Source: DASQHW01 sp038238245 (GTDB lineage: Bacteria; Actinomycetota; Acidimicrobiia; IMCC26256; PALSA-610). From it: a stretch of 64,000 bases of DNA. The notes below the pieces were generated by a model, which searched no databases, was not told the origin of the DNA, and was given only the letters and a program-made list of their open reading frames with translations. The position numbers and the translations under genes are program-made. Location of the stretch: contig JBBRXX010000006.1 of NCBI GenBank assembly GCA_038238245.1, positions 62,001 to 126,000 on the forward strand, in the 5' to 3' direction. This document shows, piece after piece, positions 1 to 9,207 of this stretch; position 1 is the first letter of the stretch, and every line of letters begins with the position of its first letter.

Positions 1-332
1 TCTGTCGTCGACACCTCGCGCAGTTGCGTGATGACTATGACGAGTTTTGTCGCGACCGGCGCGTCAGTGCTCGCGATCGCCCCGGAGAACGCCGAGTCGA
101 TCGCCGGGTTCATCAAGAAGCACCCTGTGCCATTCCAGATCGTGTCCGACGCCGACAATCGCGCGTTCGACGCCTATGACGTCGCGAGCCGCGCGCTCAG
201 CCTCGGCAACGACCTGCGGTGTTCGTCATAGGCCGGGACGGCATCGTGCGCTTCGATTCGGTGGGCACACAGCAGTGGCAGATACCAAGAAGCCGGAGGG
301 TGCTCGGCGTCCTCGCGACGCTGCGCGAGTAA
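1..332 (+). pseudogene. AhpC/TSA-type redoxin, 3' fragment with a frameshift
   Basis: The gene enters from the left edge. Frame 1 reads a thioredoxin-fold segment with a Cys (SRSCVMTM), then VLAIAPENAE and PFQIVSDADNRAFDAYDV, the usual middle of AhpC/TSA-family peroxiredoxin-like proteins. That frame stops at 229-231, but frame 3 continues the family pattern from about 222 (FVIGRDGIVRF...) to a stop at 330-332. The two halves join cleanly around 220, so one indel separates them. Either the gene is broken or there is a single base error. The family reduces peroxides or thiols; the exact substrate is unknown. The next gene starts 37 bp downstream on the same strand. Confidence 0.6.
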
Positions 333-369
333 ACGGCCCCGCCGGGCGGCTGATACAGGAGAATCGACT

Positions 370-930
370 GTGAGTGCGGTTGCGGCAGCTACGCCGCGAT
401 GTCGGCCGCCGCTACGCTCCCCACGCATGGGCGACCCCGACCACGTCGTCACCGTGGAGCGGGTCATCCCGGCGCCCCCCGAAAAGATCTTCGAGCTGCT
501 CGCCGATGTTCGCCATCACCGGATGATCGACGGCTCCGCCAGCGTGCGCGACCCCAAGAACGCGGCGCCGCGGCGCCTCTCGCTCGGCGCGAAGTTCGAC
601 ATGGCGATGAAGCTGGGCATCTCGTACACGATGAGCAACGAAGTCATCGAGTTCGAAGAGGGCCGGCGCATCGCATGGCAACCTCGGCCGGCTGCTCGCC
701 TTGCCCGATCGTTCGGTGGCCGCATCTGGCGCTACGAGCTCGACCCGGTCCCGGGCGGCACACGCGTGCGCGAGACCTGGGACATCTCTGCGGAACGGTG
801 GCTATTCGTCGGGGCTGGCTCGCTTGCTCTCGGGGCACCGGGCCTTAGGTTCATGGTGAAGCCGGCGCGCACTCGCGCCGCGATGGCGGCCACACTCGAG
901 CGGATCGAGCACCTCGTCACCCAACCATGA
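370..930 (+). CDS. SRPBCC (START-like) family protein
   Basis: A 186-residue protein starting at GTG 370, with a good ribosome site AGGAGAA at 357-363. The pattern HVVTVERVIPAPPEKIFELL followed by an acidic/basic middle and RYELDPVPGGTRVRETWD is typical of SRPBCC domains (polyketide cyclase/dehydrase-like), which bind hydrophobic ligands in a deep cavity. The first 19 residues are probably a flexible extension; ATG 427 is an alternative start at the domain edge. No signal peptide or membrane segment is visible, so it is likely cytosolic. It follows a broken redoxin gene on the same strand. The family is clear but the ligand cannot be inferred. Confidence 0.75.
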   Translation: MSAVAAATPRCRPPLRSPRMGDPDHVVTVERVIPAPPEKIFELLADVRHHRMIDGSASVRDPKNAAPRRLSLGAKFDMAMKLGISYTMSNEVIEFEEGRRIAWQPRPAARLARSFGGRIWRYELDPVPGGTRVRETWDISAERWLFVGAGSLALGAPGLRFMVKPARTRAAMAATLERIEHLVTQP

Positions 931-1029
931 TGCGTGCCTCAACCGTGCTCGCCGCCGGTTGAGATCAACGCCCCCTTACGGGCTTTCCCCGATCGACATT
1001 GGGAGCGGGTCGCGCGACCGTGCGTATGC

Positions 1030-1968
1030 ATGAAGCAGTTTCGATTCGGGCTGCACGTGCTTGCGCCCTCGGGGCATGACGAGTGGGTCCGCCTTGCGAG
1101 GCAAGCTGAGGATGTCGGGTTCTCGGTGCTCACCCTTCCGGACCACCTCCTTGAGGGGTGCCTCGCGCCGTTCGCAGCCCTTGGCGTTGCGGCCGAAGCG
1201 ACTTCTACTCTGCGTATCGGGACTCTGGTACTAAACAATGATCTGCGCCATCCCGCACTCGTCGCGCGCGAGACGCTGGCTCTTGACTTCCTCTCTCGCG
1301 GGCGAGTCGAGCTCGGTCTTGGCGCCGGCTCGCCGATGAGCATGCCCGAGTACGAGTCGGCAGGCATCCGCTTCGACGCTGGCGCGACACGAGTCGCACG
1401 ACTCGCTGAAGCGATCGACGTCCTCGATGGTTTGCTTCAAGGCAACGACGTCACTTTCTCCGGCAATCACTACCAAGTGAGTGCTCACCGCGCCTGGCCG
1501 TTGCCGACGCAAAACCACCGACCGCCACTTGTCGTTGGGGGCAGTGGGCGACGCATCTTGCAGATAGCGGCCGAGCGTGCCGACATCGTGTCGCTCTCAG
1601 GTCTCGGTCCGACTAAATCCGACGCCGGTACGCACGTCGCCACGGGCTTGTCACCCGAGGCGATGGATCGCCGGATCACGCTTGTGCGCGCTGCCTCAGT
1701 AGGACGAGACGTCGAGCTTCACGCCCTGGTGCTGCGAGTGATCGTCACGGACGATCCGCGCGGTGCGGCTGAAGGTCTGCGAGAGTTCATACCTGAGTTG
1801 AGCGTCGAAGACATCCTGGCGACCCCCTATATCTGGATCGGCACGGTGGAATCGATATGCGACGACATCGCGGCCGCCAGGGAGCGTTGGGGCCTGTCGT
1901 ACTTCTCCGTGTTCCACGACTCGCTCACAAGCGTGGCTCCCATCATTTCCCGCCTGGCGGACCGCTGA
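1030..1968 (+). CDS. F420-dependent luciferase-like (LLM) oxidoreductase
   Basis: About 312 residues. I start at ATG 1030 because MKQFRFGLHVLAPSG is the usual first beta strand of this family; an in-frame upstream start at 934 would only add a low-complexity extension. The (beta/alpha)8 LLM fold is seen in DEWVRLARQAEDVGFSVLTL, RIGTLVLNNDLRHPALVARE, LSRGRVELGLGAG and PPLVVGGSGRRILQIAAERAD. Actinobacterial members with this pattern (TIGR03621-like) generally use cofactor F420 rather than FMN, and act on small or xenobiotic substrates. Substrate unknown. No operon partner is evident. The gene lies between an SRPBCC protein and a decayed flavoprotein, which would fit a small oxidation cluster. 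Confidence 0.85.
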   Translation: MKQFRFGLHVLAPSGHDEWVRLARQAEDVGFSVLTLPDHLLEGCLAPFAALGVAAEATSTLRIGTLVLNNDLRHPALVARETLALDFLSRGRVELGLGAGSPMSMPEYESAGIRFDAGATRVARLAEAIDVLDGLLQGNDVTFSGNHYQVSAHRAWPLPTQNHRPPLVVGGSGRRILQIAAERADIVSLSGLGPTKSDAGTHVATGLSPEAMDRRITLVRAASVGRDVELHALVLRVIVTDDPRGAAEGLREFIPELSVEDILATPYIWIGTVESICDDIAAARERWGLSYFSVFHDSLTSVAPIISRLADR

Positions 1969-2182
1969 ACACGCGTCAATGTCGACGGTGCGTTTTGGGC
2001 GAGCGCGACCGCTGTCGAACGCCGCGGCGCGCTTCGCCTGACCGACGCTCGACGCCAACCGCAAAGAGCCCACGCGGTAGCCGTTCTACGACAGCATGTA
2101 GTATGGAGCGCGTCTACAGACAGCGGCAGATCGACCGATATCGCCACGACCGGAGCCACCCGATCACTAGAGAGGTGGCCAC

Positions 2183-3439
2183 GTGAGCTTTCCGAAGGAC
2201 GAGACGAACATGAACCGGACGTCCGTCGACGTCGCGGTCGTCGGAGCGGTCCCATACGGTCTTTCCCTCGCGGCGCACCTCTCGGCACGCGGCGTCGACT
2301 ATCGGATTTTCGGCTCGCCGATGCACACTTGGCGACATCGAATGCCGAAAGGGATGTGGTTGCGCTCGCCTGGTTCGGTTCCGACCTCAGCGAGCCAACG
2401 AGGCAGTTCACACTCAGCGATAGTGGACGCACTCTGGCCGAACGCCCGAGAGCTTGTGCGACCCGATTCGGCACGACGCGTACCTCGAGTACACCAAGTG
2501 GTTCTTGGACGGGGTTGCCATCCCGGTGGAGGACGTAGAGGTCCGACATCTCGCACGCGCGCACGACGGATTCGTCCTTGACCTCGAGACCGCCGAGCGT
2601 GTTCGTGCCCGCCGAGTCGTGCTCGCGGTCGGGCTCACGCATTTCGCGTACGTTGCCGCATGAACTCGCAAGCCTCCCGGTCGAGCTCCTGACGCACTCG
2701 ATAAACGTCGCGCAGCCCGACGACTTTGAGGGCTGGGACGTCGTTGTGATCGGCGCCGGTCAGTCGGCACTCGAAACCGCCGCCCTGCTACGGGAAGGTG
2801 GCGCGAGCGTGCGGGTCGTCGCGCGATGCCGCGAGCTGACGTGGACAGGTGATCCCGTCCCTCCCGACCGCCGACTGGTCGAACGAGTCCCTGCGACCAG
2901 ACACGCGTCTCTGCGCTGGGTGGCGCTGTTGGCTGTTCGAGCACGGCGGGGTGCTGTTCCACCTGCTCCCTGAGCGAAAGCGGCTCCAGCTTCTCAGGAG
3001 CTCCTTCGGTCCGATGGGCGCGGGTGGCTTCGGGATCGGCTCGAAGGCGACGATCCTGCTCGGTCGGTCGATCGCGCGAGCGCGCGTTCGCGGCGATGAA
3101 GTCGAGCTCGAGCTCCAAACCGCGAGCGGTACGGAGACGATCTCTACACAGCACGTCATCGCCGCGACCGGCTACCGCGGCGATCTGAACCGGCTGGACT
3201 TTCTCGACAAGGAACTGCGCCGCACCGTGCGCTTGTCGGGCACCGTTCCCTCGTTATCCCTCACGTTCGAATCCTCGGTCCCGGGCCTGCATTTCGTCGG
3301 CGCCGCTTCGGCGACGAGCTTCGGGCCAGTCACGCGGTTCGTCGCGGGCACCACGTTCACGGCGCGCAGGCTGGCGAGACACCTCAAGCGCATAGCCGAC
3401 TCAACAAGGTCCGCCGGAGCAATCACTAGGTTCCGCTGA
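2183..3439 (+). pseudogene. FAD/NAD(P)-binding oxidoreductase (monooxygenase-like), four frameshifts
   Basis: Translation begins at GTG 2183 after AGAGGTGG. The Rossmann start reads VAVVGAVPYGLSLAAHL, so the expected GxGPxG motif has lost its second Gly. The homologous chain then passes through five frames in order: to about 2375 (PKGMWLRSPG), 2375-2450 (SDLSEPTRQFTLSD), 2455-2650 (YLEYTKWFLDG...RVVLAVGLTHF), 2650-2880 (the second Rossmann fold, VVVIGAGQSALETAALLREG), and 2880-3439 (HVIAATGYRGDL, LHFVGAASATSFGPVTRFV). Together these make a near full-length flavoprotein of the PF13738/lysine-N-oxygenase-like kind. Four indels plus a lost FAD-binding Gly indicate a true pseudogene rather than one read error. 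Confidence 0.8.
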
Positions 3440-3695
3440 TCGGGGGCGAAACCAGCGTTGCTTCCGGCCACGACGCGAACGTTCCTGGCGGTTGATCGGC
3501 TGTGTACACCGCGCATCGACGACTCGACCATGCCCACGTCGCGTGGATGTCAAATGCACACCAAACCTCCCCGTCCCGACCAGTCCATACCACGCGGTTC
3601 GGACGCACGAAGCCCGTCATGGCTGCTGAGTACCCGTGGTCACCGACTCAGACGCCGATCTACTCGATTGAGCGTAGGTCTAGGCTCAGGCTGCG

Positions 3696-3917
3696 GTGAT
3701 CGACTCAGGGCAACTTTTCGTGCTGTACATCGCCGGCGTCGTCTGGCTGTACGTCTTGGTCTTCCGTTGCTCCTATCGGCGTAGCCGCGCCTTCGGTCAT
3801 TCGAATGGACCATCTATCGTGCTTGCCGCGTTCGCGATGTGGTTCTGGCCGATCACGCTGCTCTACTGGGCGTTCGGCCCGACTCATGAACGCGTCGCGC
3901 GTCGCAGGTCAGGCTGA
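3696..3917 (+). CDS. Small membrane protein, function unknown
   Basis: 73 residues from GTG 3696. Two hydrophobic stretches (LFVLYIAGVVWLYVLVF and IVLAAFAMWFWPITLLYWAF) flank a short basic loop, and the tail is basic (RVARRRSG), so it is a plausible two-span inner-membrane protein. The ribosome site is weak. It stands alone, converging with the copper-operon membrane protein on the other strand about 70 bp downstream. I do not recognise a family. Confidence 0.45.
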   Translation: MIDSGQLFVLYIAGVVWLYVLVFRCSYRRSRAFGHSNGPSIVLAAFAMWFWPITLLYWAFGPTHERVARRRSG

Positions 3918-3987
3918 CCCACTACCGCTGGTCGACGCGATAACTGGCGGACGGAGAGTTGCTTCGTCAGACGCGAGGGATCGCCGG

Positions 3988-5067
3988 CTAGCCGACCGAA
4001 GCCGCGCGAGTTCGGTCTTCCGGCCGCAAGCGCGCTCTCGTGAGAGTTGTTCCGCCGGCGGCGATACCCGGCAGCGAGATCACGATGCCGAGCACCAGGC
4101 CGATGAGCGTGGCAAGAACGGTCACGCCTGCCCAGAGTTCGATGGTCCATTTCACGCCGTAGGCGAGCTGGTAGATCGCGAAGTAAGCCGACCAGAGGGC
4201 GACAGGAAGCGCGGCGCCGAGTAGCCAAGGTGGTATCCGTCTTCGGACGAGCGCGTCCAGGACGAACCCTGCTGCGAAGCCGGTAAGCGCGAGCGGTGGC
4301 TGGCTGAACTCGTGCAGCCCGACGAAAAGGGCGACGACTACACCGAGGAAGAGCGTGAAGGTGCCTAGCGGCGGTTGCCAGCGCCGGAGTAGCAGCTGCG
4401 TCGGCACGACGAACAGCACGGTCGTGACGAGGATGGATGCGACGCCGAGCAACTGGCGAAGTTCGGGCAGCGTTTCTTTGCCGTGTTCAACGTGCTCGCC
4501 CGGAACGCGCTTGAAGGCAGTGCCGGCCGTGTCGACGATGAAGGGTGAGAGGTAAAGCAAGAAGAAGCCAACCAACGCAGTCGCGAGCGTCAGAGACAGC
4601 AGCGGCGGCAGAAATGAGCGCAGTCTCGGACTCGTCGGTGAGGGGTCAGACCACGCGGCGCGAAGCGGGCTAGTCAAGGCGACGAGGCCACCTGCCAGCA
4701 AGACCAGGTGGGTTGGACTGAGCAGTGCTTCGACGCCGACTTCGATCCCGAATGCCTGGTGCCATGCGAGGTCGCCAATTGCGCCGGCGGCGAAGACGCC
4801 GAGCGCCAGGAGCGTTAAGGCTTGTCCCTCAGGGACCGTGTCGCGCCACCGCCGTCCGGTCTCGTGGCGGCTACGAAGTTGGGATACGGCGACCAGCACC
4901 GCGGCCAAGAACCCCGAATACAGCAGCGCGTGCCAGGGCGTGAAGAATGTTTCGGGCTTGCTGTTCTCGTGCGCCCAGCCGTCCACGAACAGTCCGATGA
5001 TCATCCAGACGCCACACCCGACGATCGCGACGCTCTCTCGGTACGTCAAACGCGCAGCAGGAATCAT
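3988..5067 (-). CDS. Polytopic membrane protein translationally coupled to the CopA ATPase
   Basis: 359 residues with about eight hydrophobic segments and no recognised enzyme motif. Conserved-looking polar patches between spans include GWAHENSKPETFFTPWHALLY, AGAIGDLAWHQAFG and LLSPTHLVLLAGG, with several His residues at membrane borders that could bind metal. Its ATG overlaps the stop codon of the copper ATPase (5064-5067), so the two genes are translated together and very probably work in one pathway. I recall similar membrane proteins of unknown function near cupredoxin and copper genes in actinobacteria. A role in copper handling is inference from context. Confidence 0.75.
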   Translation of the reverse strand: MIPAARLTYRESVAIVGCGVWMIIGLFVDGWAHENSKPETFFTPWHALLYSGFLAAVLVAVSQLRSRHETGRRWRDTVPEGQALTLLALGVFAAGAIGDLAWHQAFGIEVGVEALLSPTHLVLLAGGLVALTSPLRAAWSDPSPTSPRLRSFLPPLLSLTLATALVGFFLLYLSPFIVDTAGTAFKRVPGEHVEHGKETLPELRQLLGVASILVTTVLFVVPTQLLLRRWQPPLGTFTLFLGVVVALFVGLHEFSQPPLALTGFAAGFVLDALVRRRIPPWLLGAALPVALWSAYFAIYQLAYGVKWTIELWAGVTVLATLIGLVLGIVISLPGIAAGGTTLTRARLRPEDRTRAASVG

Positions 5068-7265
5068 GGTTTGCTCCCGAAGCGGTAGAGCCGCAAACTG
5101 TTCCCGACGACCGAGACGCTCGAGAACGCCATGGCCGCGCCCGCGAGGATGGGATTGAGCAACCCGAGTGCGGCGGCGGGGATGAGTGCGATGTTGTAGG
5201 CGAAAGCCCAGCCGAGGTTCTGGAGGATCGTGCGGAATGTACGCCGGGCGAGTCGCAGCGCTGTGGGCACGCCGTGCAGGTCGCCAGAGAGCAGCGTGAT
5301 GTCCGACGATTCGATCGCAACGTCGGTGCCGGTCCCGATTGCCATTCCGAGATCTGCTTGTGCAAGGGCCGGTGCATCGTTGATGCCGTCGCCGACCATG
5401 GCGACCACGTGACCGGCTTCTTGCAGGCGGCGTATCTCTAAGACCTTGTCTTTGGGGAGAACTTCGGCGAGGACCCGGTCGATTCCGACGGCACTCGCGA
5501 TCGCTGCTGCGGTGCGGCGGTTGTCACCGGTGATCATCGCGACCTCGATGCCCATCGCGTGCAGTTCCGCCACGACCGACGGCGCGTCGTCTTTGAGTGT
5601 GTCGGCGACGGCGATGACGCCGCGTGCGGAGGCGTCCCATGCCACGAGCATCGCGGTCTTGCCTTCGCCTTCGAGACGTTCGAGCGCAGCGTCGAGGTCA
5701 TCGGGCAGCTTGACTCCTGCGTCATGGAGCAGTTCGCGGCGTCCTACCAGAACCGCCGTGCCACCGATTTCGGCCCGCACGCCGTGGCCGGTGACCGCGG
5801 CAAATTCGGTGGCGGGTACGAGTGCCAAGCCGCGCTCGCGGGCGCCCACAACGACGGCGCGTCCGAGGGGATGCTCGGATGGTTCTTCGGCGGCGGCTGC
5901 GTGACCCAGCACGTCGTCAGACTGCTCACTGGCAGCAGGCACGACATCGGTCAGACGCGCTTCGCCCCGCGTGAGGGTTCCGGTTTTGTCGAACACGACC
6001 GTGTCGATGTGCTTTGAGCGTTCGAGCACGGCACCGCCCTTGATGAGAACGCCGGTGGCCGCCCCGCGTCCGGTGCCAACCATGATGGCGGTGGGCGTTG
6101 CCAGACCGAGCGCGCAGGGGCAGGCAATGATCAGCACTGCGACTGCCGCGACAAGGCCGGCCTGCGCATCGCCGACGGCCGTCCATGCGCCAAACGTCAA
6201 GGCGGCAATCGCCAACACGACGGGCACGAACACGCCGGCGATCCTGTCGGCGAGGCGCTGTACGGGGGCCTTGGTGCCCTGCGCCTCTTCGACCAGTCGC
6301 ACGATCTGCGCCAGCGCGCTGTCGGCGCCGACTGCGGTGGCGCGAAGCGTCAAGACGCCTTGGGTGTTCAATGTGGCGCCGGCGACGGTGTCGCCGGACC
6401 GCTTGTCGACGGGAAGCGACTCTCCAGTCAGCATCGACTCGTCCACGGCTGACGCGCCATCGATCACGACGCCGTCGACCGGGATCTTCTCGCCAGGCCG
6501 AACGCGTACGAGGTTGCCGGCTTGGACGGCTTGTACCGGCACCGTGCGTTCCTCGCCGTCGATGAGAACGCGTGCTTCCTTCGCGCCGAGCTCGAGCAGC
6601 GCTCGTATGGCACTCGATGCCCGACCCTTGGCGCGCGCCTCGAAGTAACGGCCCAGCAACAGGAACGTGACGATGAGCGCGGCAGTGTCGAAGTAGTGCT
6701 CGGCGTGCCTGTCGCCGAACGCCACGCGCCAAGCGGAGAAGAAGAACGCCGCAAGGGTACCGAGCGCGATAAGCGTGTCCATGTTCGCCGAGTGCGCGCG
6801 TGCCCGCACCGCCGCTTGGTGGAGGAATGGCCAACCGGCCCAGAATTGGACTGGCACGGTCAGGACGAAAGCGCTCCAACGCGCCCACGGCTGGTCCATG
6901 AACGCCATCGACAGCACGAGCACCGCAAGCGCGAGTGGGGCGGCGACGACGACGCGGCGCACCCAGATGCCCTGCATCGCGAGCTCAGACTCAGGCGCGG
7001 CCGAAGCGCTGTCGTCCAGCGATACCAGCCCATAGCCGGTGCGTCCGACTGCCTCAACGAGGTCGTCGATACGAGCGTGCTCCGGGTCTACGACGACGCT
7101 GGCTCGTTGGGTTGCCAGGTTCACGGCGGCGTTTCGAACACCATCGACGCGGGACAAGGTCCGTTGGACGCGTGCCGCACACGAGCCACACGTCATGCCG
7201 GTGACACGGAACTCGTATTCCGTCGCGTCCGAGCGCCGGCCTTGTGCAGTTACCTCGGGAGTCAT
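5064..7265 (-). CDS. copA: Copper-translocating P1B-type ATPase
   Basis: 733 residues. It pumps Cu(I) out of the cytosol using ATP. Order: an N-terminal heavy-metal-associated domain with GMTCGSC (Cys26, Cys29); about eight membrane spans; the actuator loop with TGES near 280; the membrane metal site CPC (382-384, in ACPCALGLATPTA); the phosphorylated Asp426 in DKTGTLTRG; the SEHPLGRA nucleotide loop; and GDGINDAPALAQADLG near 625. Everything needed for activity is present. It is 4 bp downstream of csoR and overlaps the next membrane protein, forming a csoR-copA-membrane protein operon behind the CsoR operator at 7572-7604. Confidence 0.95.
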   Translation of the reverse strand: MTPEVTAQGRRSDATEYEFRVTGMTCGSCAARVQRTLSRVDGVRNAAVNLATQRASVVVDPEHARIDDLVEAVGRTGYGLVSLDDSASAAPESELAMQGIWVRRVVVAAPLALAVLVLSMAFMDQPWARWSAFVLTVPVQFWAGWPFLHQAAVRARAHSANMDTLIALGTLAAFFFSAWRVAFGDRHAEHYFDTAALIVTFLLLGRYFEARAKGRASSAIRALLELGAKEARVLIDGEERTVPVQAVQAGNLVRVRPGEKIPVDGVVIDGASAVDESMLTGESLPVDKRSGDTVAGATLNTQGVLTLRATAVGADSALAQIVRLVEEAQGTKAPVQRLADRIAGVFVPVVLAIAALTFGAWTAVGDAQAGLVAAVAVLIIACPCALGLATPTAIMVGTGRGAATGVLIKGGAVLERSKHIDTVVFDKTGTLTRGEARLTDVVPAASEQSDDVLGHAAAAEEPSEHPLGRAVVVGARERGLALVPATEFAAVTGHGVRAEIGGTAVLVGRRELLHDAGVKLPDDLDAALERLEGEGKTAMLVAWDASARGVIAVADTLKDDAPSVVAELHAMGIEVAMITGDNRRTAAAIASAVGIDRVLAEVLPKDKVLEIRRLQEAGHVVAMVGDGINDAPALAQADLGMAIGTGTDVAIESSDITLLSGDLHGVPTALRLARRTFRTILQNLGWAFAYNIALIPAAALGLLNPILAGAAMAFSSVSVVGNSLRLYRFGSKP

Positions 7266-7269
7266 AGCG

Positions 7270-7566
7270 CTACTTCGAGTTCTCGGGCACCGGACCCGTG
7301 GCGACGCGGTCGAACCGAAGCGCCTCCATGAGCTCGTCGACGATTTCGTCGGTACGGCCGGCGATGATGGCCGCGGCCACGCACGTCTCGAGGTGGTTGC
7401 GCAAGACCAGGCGGCTGGCCCGTTCGAGGGAGCCCTGCACGGCCGAGAGCTGTTTCATCACCTCGGGGCAGTACGCATCCTCTTCCACCATTCGGACGAC
7501 GCCGTCGAGATGACCCCGGGCCGTCTTCATTCGGTTCAGCACGTCACGGCGGTATGCATCTTTCAC
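7270..7566 (-). CDS. csoR: CsoR-family copper-sensing repressor
   Basis: 98 residues, all-helical, of the DUF156/CsoR family. These tetrameric repressors leave DNA on binding Cu(I) through a Cys-His-Cys set. Here the candidates are the Cys in EDAYCPEV and the His and Cys in LRNHLETCVAAAI, at the usual spacing. The arrangement MKTARGHLDGVVRMVEED is the classic first helix. The gene is first in the copA operon and divergent from copZ, with a perfect inverted repeat between them that is the obvious binding site. Autoregulation by copper is a strong inference. Confidence 0.92.
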   Translation of the reverse strand: MKDAYRRDVLNRMKTARGHLDGVVRMVEEDAYCPEVMKQLSAVQGSLERASRLVLRNHLETCVAAAIIAGRTDEIVDELMEALRFDRVATGPVPENSK

Positions 7567-7571
7567 GGTCG

Positions 7572-7604
7572 TTAGCCTACCCCACGGGGGGTGGGGTAGG
7601 CTAA
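7572..7604. promoter_or_regulatory. CsoR operator, perfect 14-bp inverted repeat
   Basis: The left arm TTAGCCTACCCCAC (7572-7585) and right arm GTGGGGTAGGCTAA (7591-7604) are exact reverse complements around a G5 spacer. The site sits between divergent csoR and copZ, 5 bp from the csoR start codon, where one bound repressor could block both directions. CsoR operators are GC-rich dyads with runs of C and G flanked by TA, as here. Confidence 0.85.
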
Positions 7605-7637
7605 GGGCATTCTCGATCAGGAGGAGGGAACTCGGTG

Positions 7638-7847
7638 ATGACCGCGGTCTACGAGGTCCGAGGCATGACGTGTGAGCACTGCGTCGCTGCCGTCCGCGCC
7701 GAGCTCTCCCGAATCGACGGCGCCGAGCAGGTTGAGGTCGATCTCACGGCGGGCCAGGTCACGGTGTCGAGTCGCGCTCCACTCGACGTCACTGCGGTTC
7801 GTCGCGCGGTCGACGAGGCTGGCTACGAACTGGTCGCCTCAAACTGA
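7638..7847 (+). CDS. copZ: CopZ-like copper chaperone (HMA domain)
   Basis: About 69 residues consisting of one heavy-metal-associated domain. The Cu(I)-binding motif GMTCEHC is near residue 10, followed by the ferredoxin-like beta-alpha-beta pattern and EAGYEL at the end. Such chaperones carry Cu(I) to CopA or CsoR. The start is ATG 7638 or the adjacent in-frame GTG 7635, preceded by a strong AGGAGGAGG. It is transcribed divergently from csoR-copA across the shared operator. Confidence 0.9.
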   Translation: MTAVYEVRGMTCEHCVAAVRAELSRIDGAEQVEVDLTAGQVTVSSRAPLDVTAVRRAVDEAGYELVASN

Positions 7848-7994
7848 TGGAGTCAGATCAGAAGCTCGCGAGATCGTCAGGCGCGACGTCGGTCCGGACG
7901 AGCTCGCCGTTGTGACTGCACGTTCTTCACACGTGTGCATGAAAGAGGGTGGGGGACCGGGTCCGTTCTGCGGGCGCCGCGCCCCTGACTACCT

Positions 7995-8468
7995 ATGGCA
8001 CCACCCAAGATGGAACCGATCGGTCTTCAGGTCATTGGCACCGGGCAGCTGATCACTCGGGCGTTCGGCGACGCATTGGCGGCGGTGGGCGGATCGCTGC
8101 CCGAGTGGCTGGTGCTGGTATCGATAAAGGGGCAGCGCCACGGCATGCTGCCGGATTTGGGGGAGGCGGTCGGCGTCGAAAATCCCACACTGACGCATCA
8201 GCTGGACCGTATGGAGGTCAACGGCGAAGTTCGGCGGACACAGGTTTCCCAAACAAAGGTCCATCGCATCGAGCTGACCGACGAAGGCGATACGTTGTTC
8301 AATCGATTCCTGAAGGCCGTGGTGGCTTTCGACCGCCGTTTGCGTGGCGGGTTGACCGACGAGGAGGTCGCCGCGCTCAGCGCCCTGCTGGACCGGCTCC
8401 GCCTCAACGTCTCCGACGCAACAACTACCACGCATCGCGGAGGTCATGCAGCGCACGACAAGGGCTGA
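7995..8468 (+). CDS. MarR-family transcriptional regulator
   Basis: 157 residues with the MarR winged helix-turn-helix: SLPEWLVLVSIKGQRHGMLP, then LGEAVGVENPTLTHQLDRME as the recognition part, then the wing VSQTKVHRIELTDEGDTLF and a dimerisation helix at the end. MarR proteins repress genes for drug or phenolic-compound resistance and are released by small ligands. The target is not obvious: the nearest gene on the same strand is copZ and the next gene is on the opposite strand. No clear palindrome is seen upstream. Confidence 0.88.
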   Translation: MAPPKMEPIGLQVIGTGQLITRAFGDALAAVGGSLPEWLVLVSIKGQRHGMLPDLGEAVGVENPTLTHQLDRMEVNGEVRRTQVSQTKVHRIELTDEGDTLFNRFLKAVVAFDRRLRGGLTDEEVAALSALLDRLRLNVSDATTTTHRGGHAAHDKG

Positions 8469-8550
8469 CGCAGCGGTTGGGGCCGCGGCCGACTGCGAGC
8501 TCGGAAGTCGATCACGCCGTGGTAAGGACCGCCGCCGCCGAGGCGCTGAA

Positions 8551-9207
8551 TCAGTTGGCGCAGTGAGTTTTGAAGGTCGTGGTGCGGATCCCAGCTCGGG
8601 GGCTGACCGTCGGGCCAAGAATGCGGGTGAGTGCGTGCAGCAGGGGAGGATCGTTCTGTAGCACGAGCGCGATGATGCGGCCGCGTGCGTAGAAGTGCGG
8701 TGGTCCGATCCATTCGGCGATCGTGACCATGCCGTGGCCGTTTCCGATGCTGGAGCCGTCGGGACTGATGTTCTTCGAGATGCCCACTCGGGAGTCGCGG
8801 TCGGGATACTCATAGACCCGTACTTCGGTGCCGTTCACGCACAGCAAATGCGCTTCGGTGTCGAGCGGGTTGCCTGGTGCGGCGCCGGTAACCGACGCCT
8901 TCATTCCCGCGGCTGCAAGATCGTTGACCAGATTCGAAACGTTGTACCCGGCGTCGTCGGTCGTCACCGCGGGAGTGCTGGGGTTCGAGACCGTTGGGCC
9001 AATCGCGACGCGAGGCCGACGGTCTTCGCCGCGTGTCAGCGCGAATACGCCGACGAGCGCGACGCCTGTGAGCGCAACGCCGGCGACAACACGCCGCGTC
9101 CGACGGCGACCGTATCCGCTTGCGCGGCGCTCGATCGCCTCGAGCTCTGGAGGCGAAGCGATGGGCGACTCGACCGCCCGCGCCACACGCTCGTTGAGGT
9201 CACTCAT
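8551..9207 (-). CDS. Single-pass membrane protein paired with an ECF sigma factor (possible anti-sigma factor)
   Basis: 218 residues: a basic cytoplasmic N-terminus (ELEAIERRASGYGRRRTRR), one membrane span (VVAGVALTGVALVGVFAL, about 40-57) and an external domain of roughly 150 residues with two Cys. Its start overlaps the end of the ECF sigma gene by 8 bp, so the two are co-translated, as sigma/anti-sigma pairs usually are. It has no zinc-binding HxxxCxxC anti-sigma motif, so the assignment rests on gene order and topology only. The external domain could sense an envelope signal. Confidence 0.65.
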   Translation of the reverse strand: MSDLNERVARAVESPIASPPELEAIERRASGYGRRRTRRVVAGVALTGVALVGVFALTRGEDRRPRVAIGPTVSNPSTPAVTTDDAGYNVSNLVNDLAAAGMKASVTGAAPGNPLDTEAHLLCVNGTEVRVYEYPDRDSRVGISKNISPDGSSIGNGHGMVTIAEWIGPPHFYARGRIIALVLQNDPPLLHALTRILGPTVSPRAGIRTTTFKTHCAN

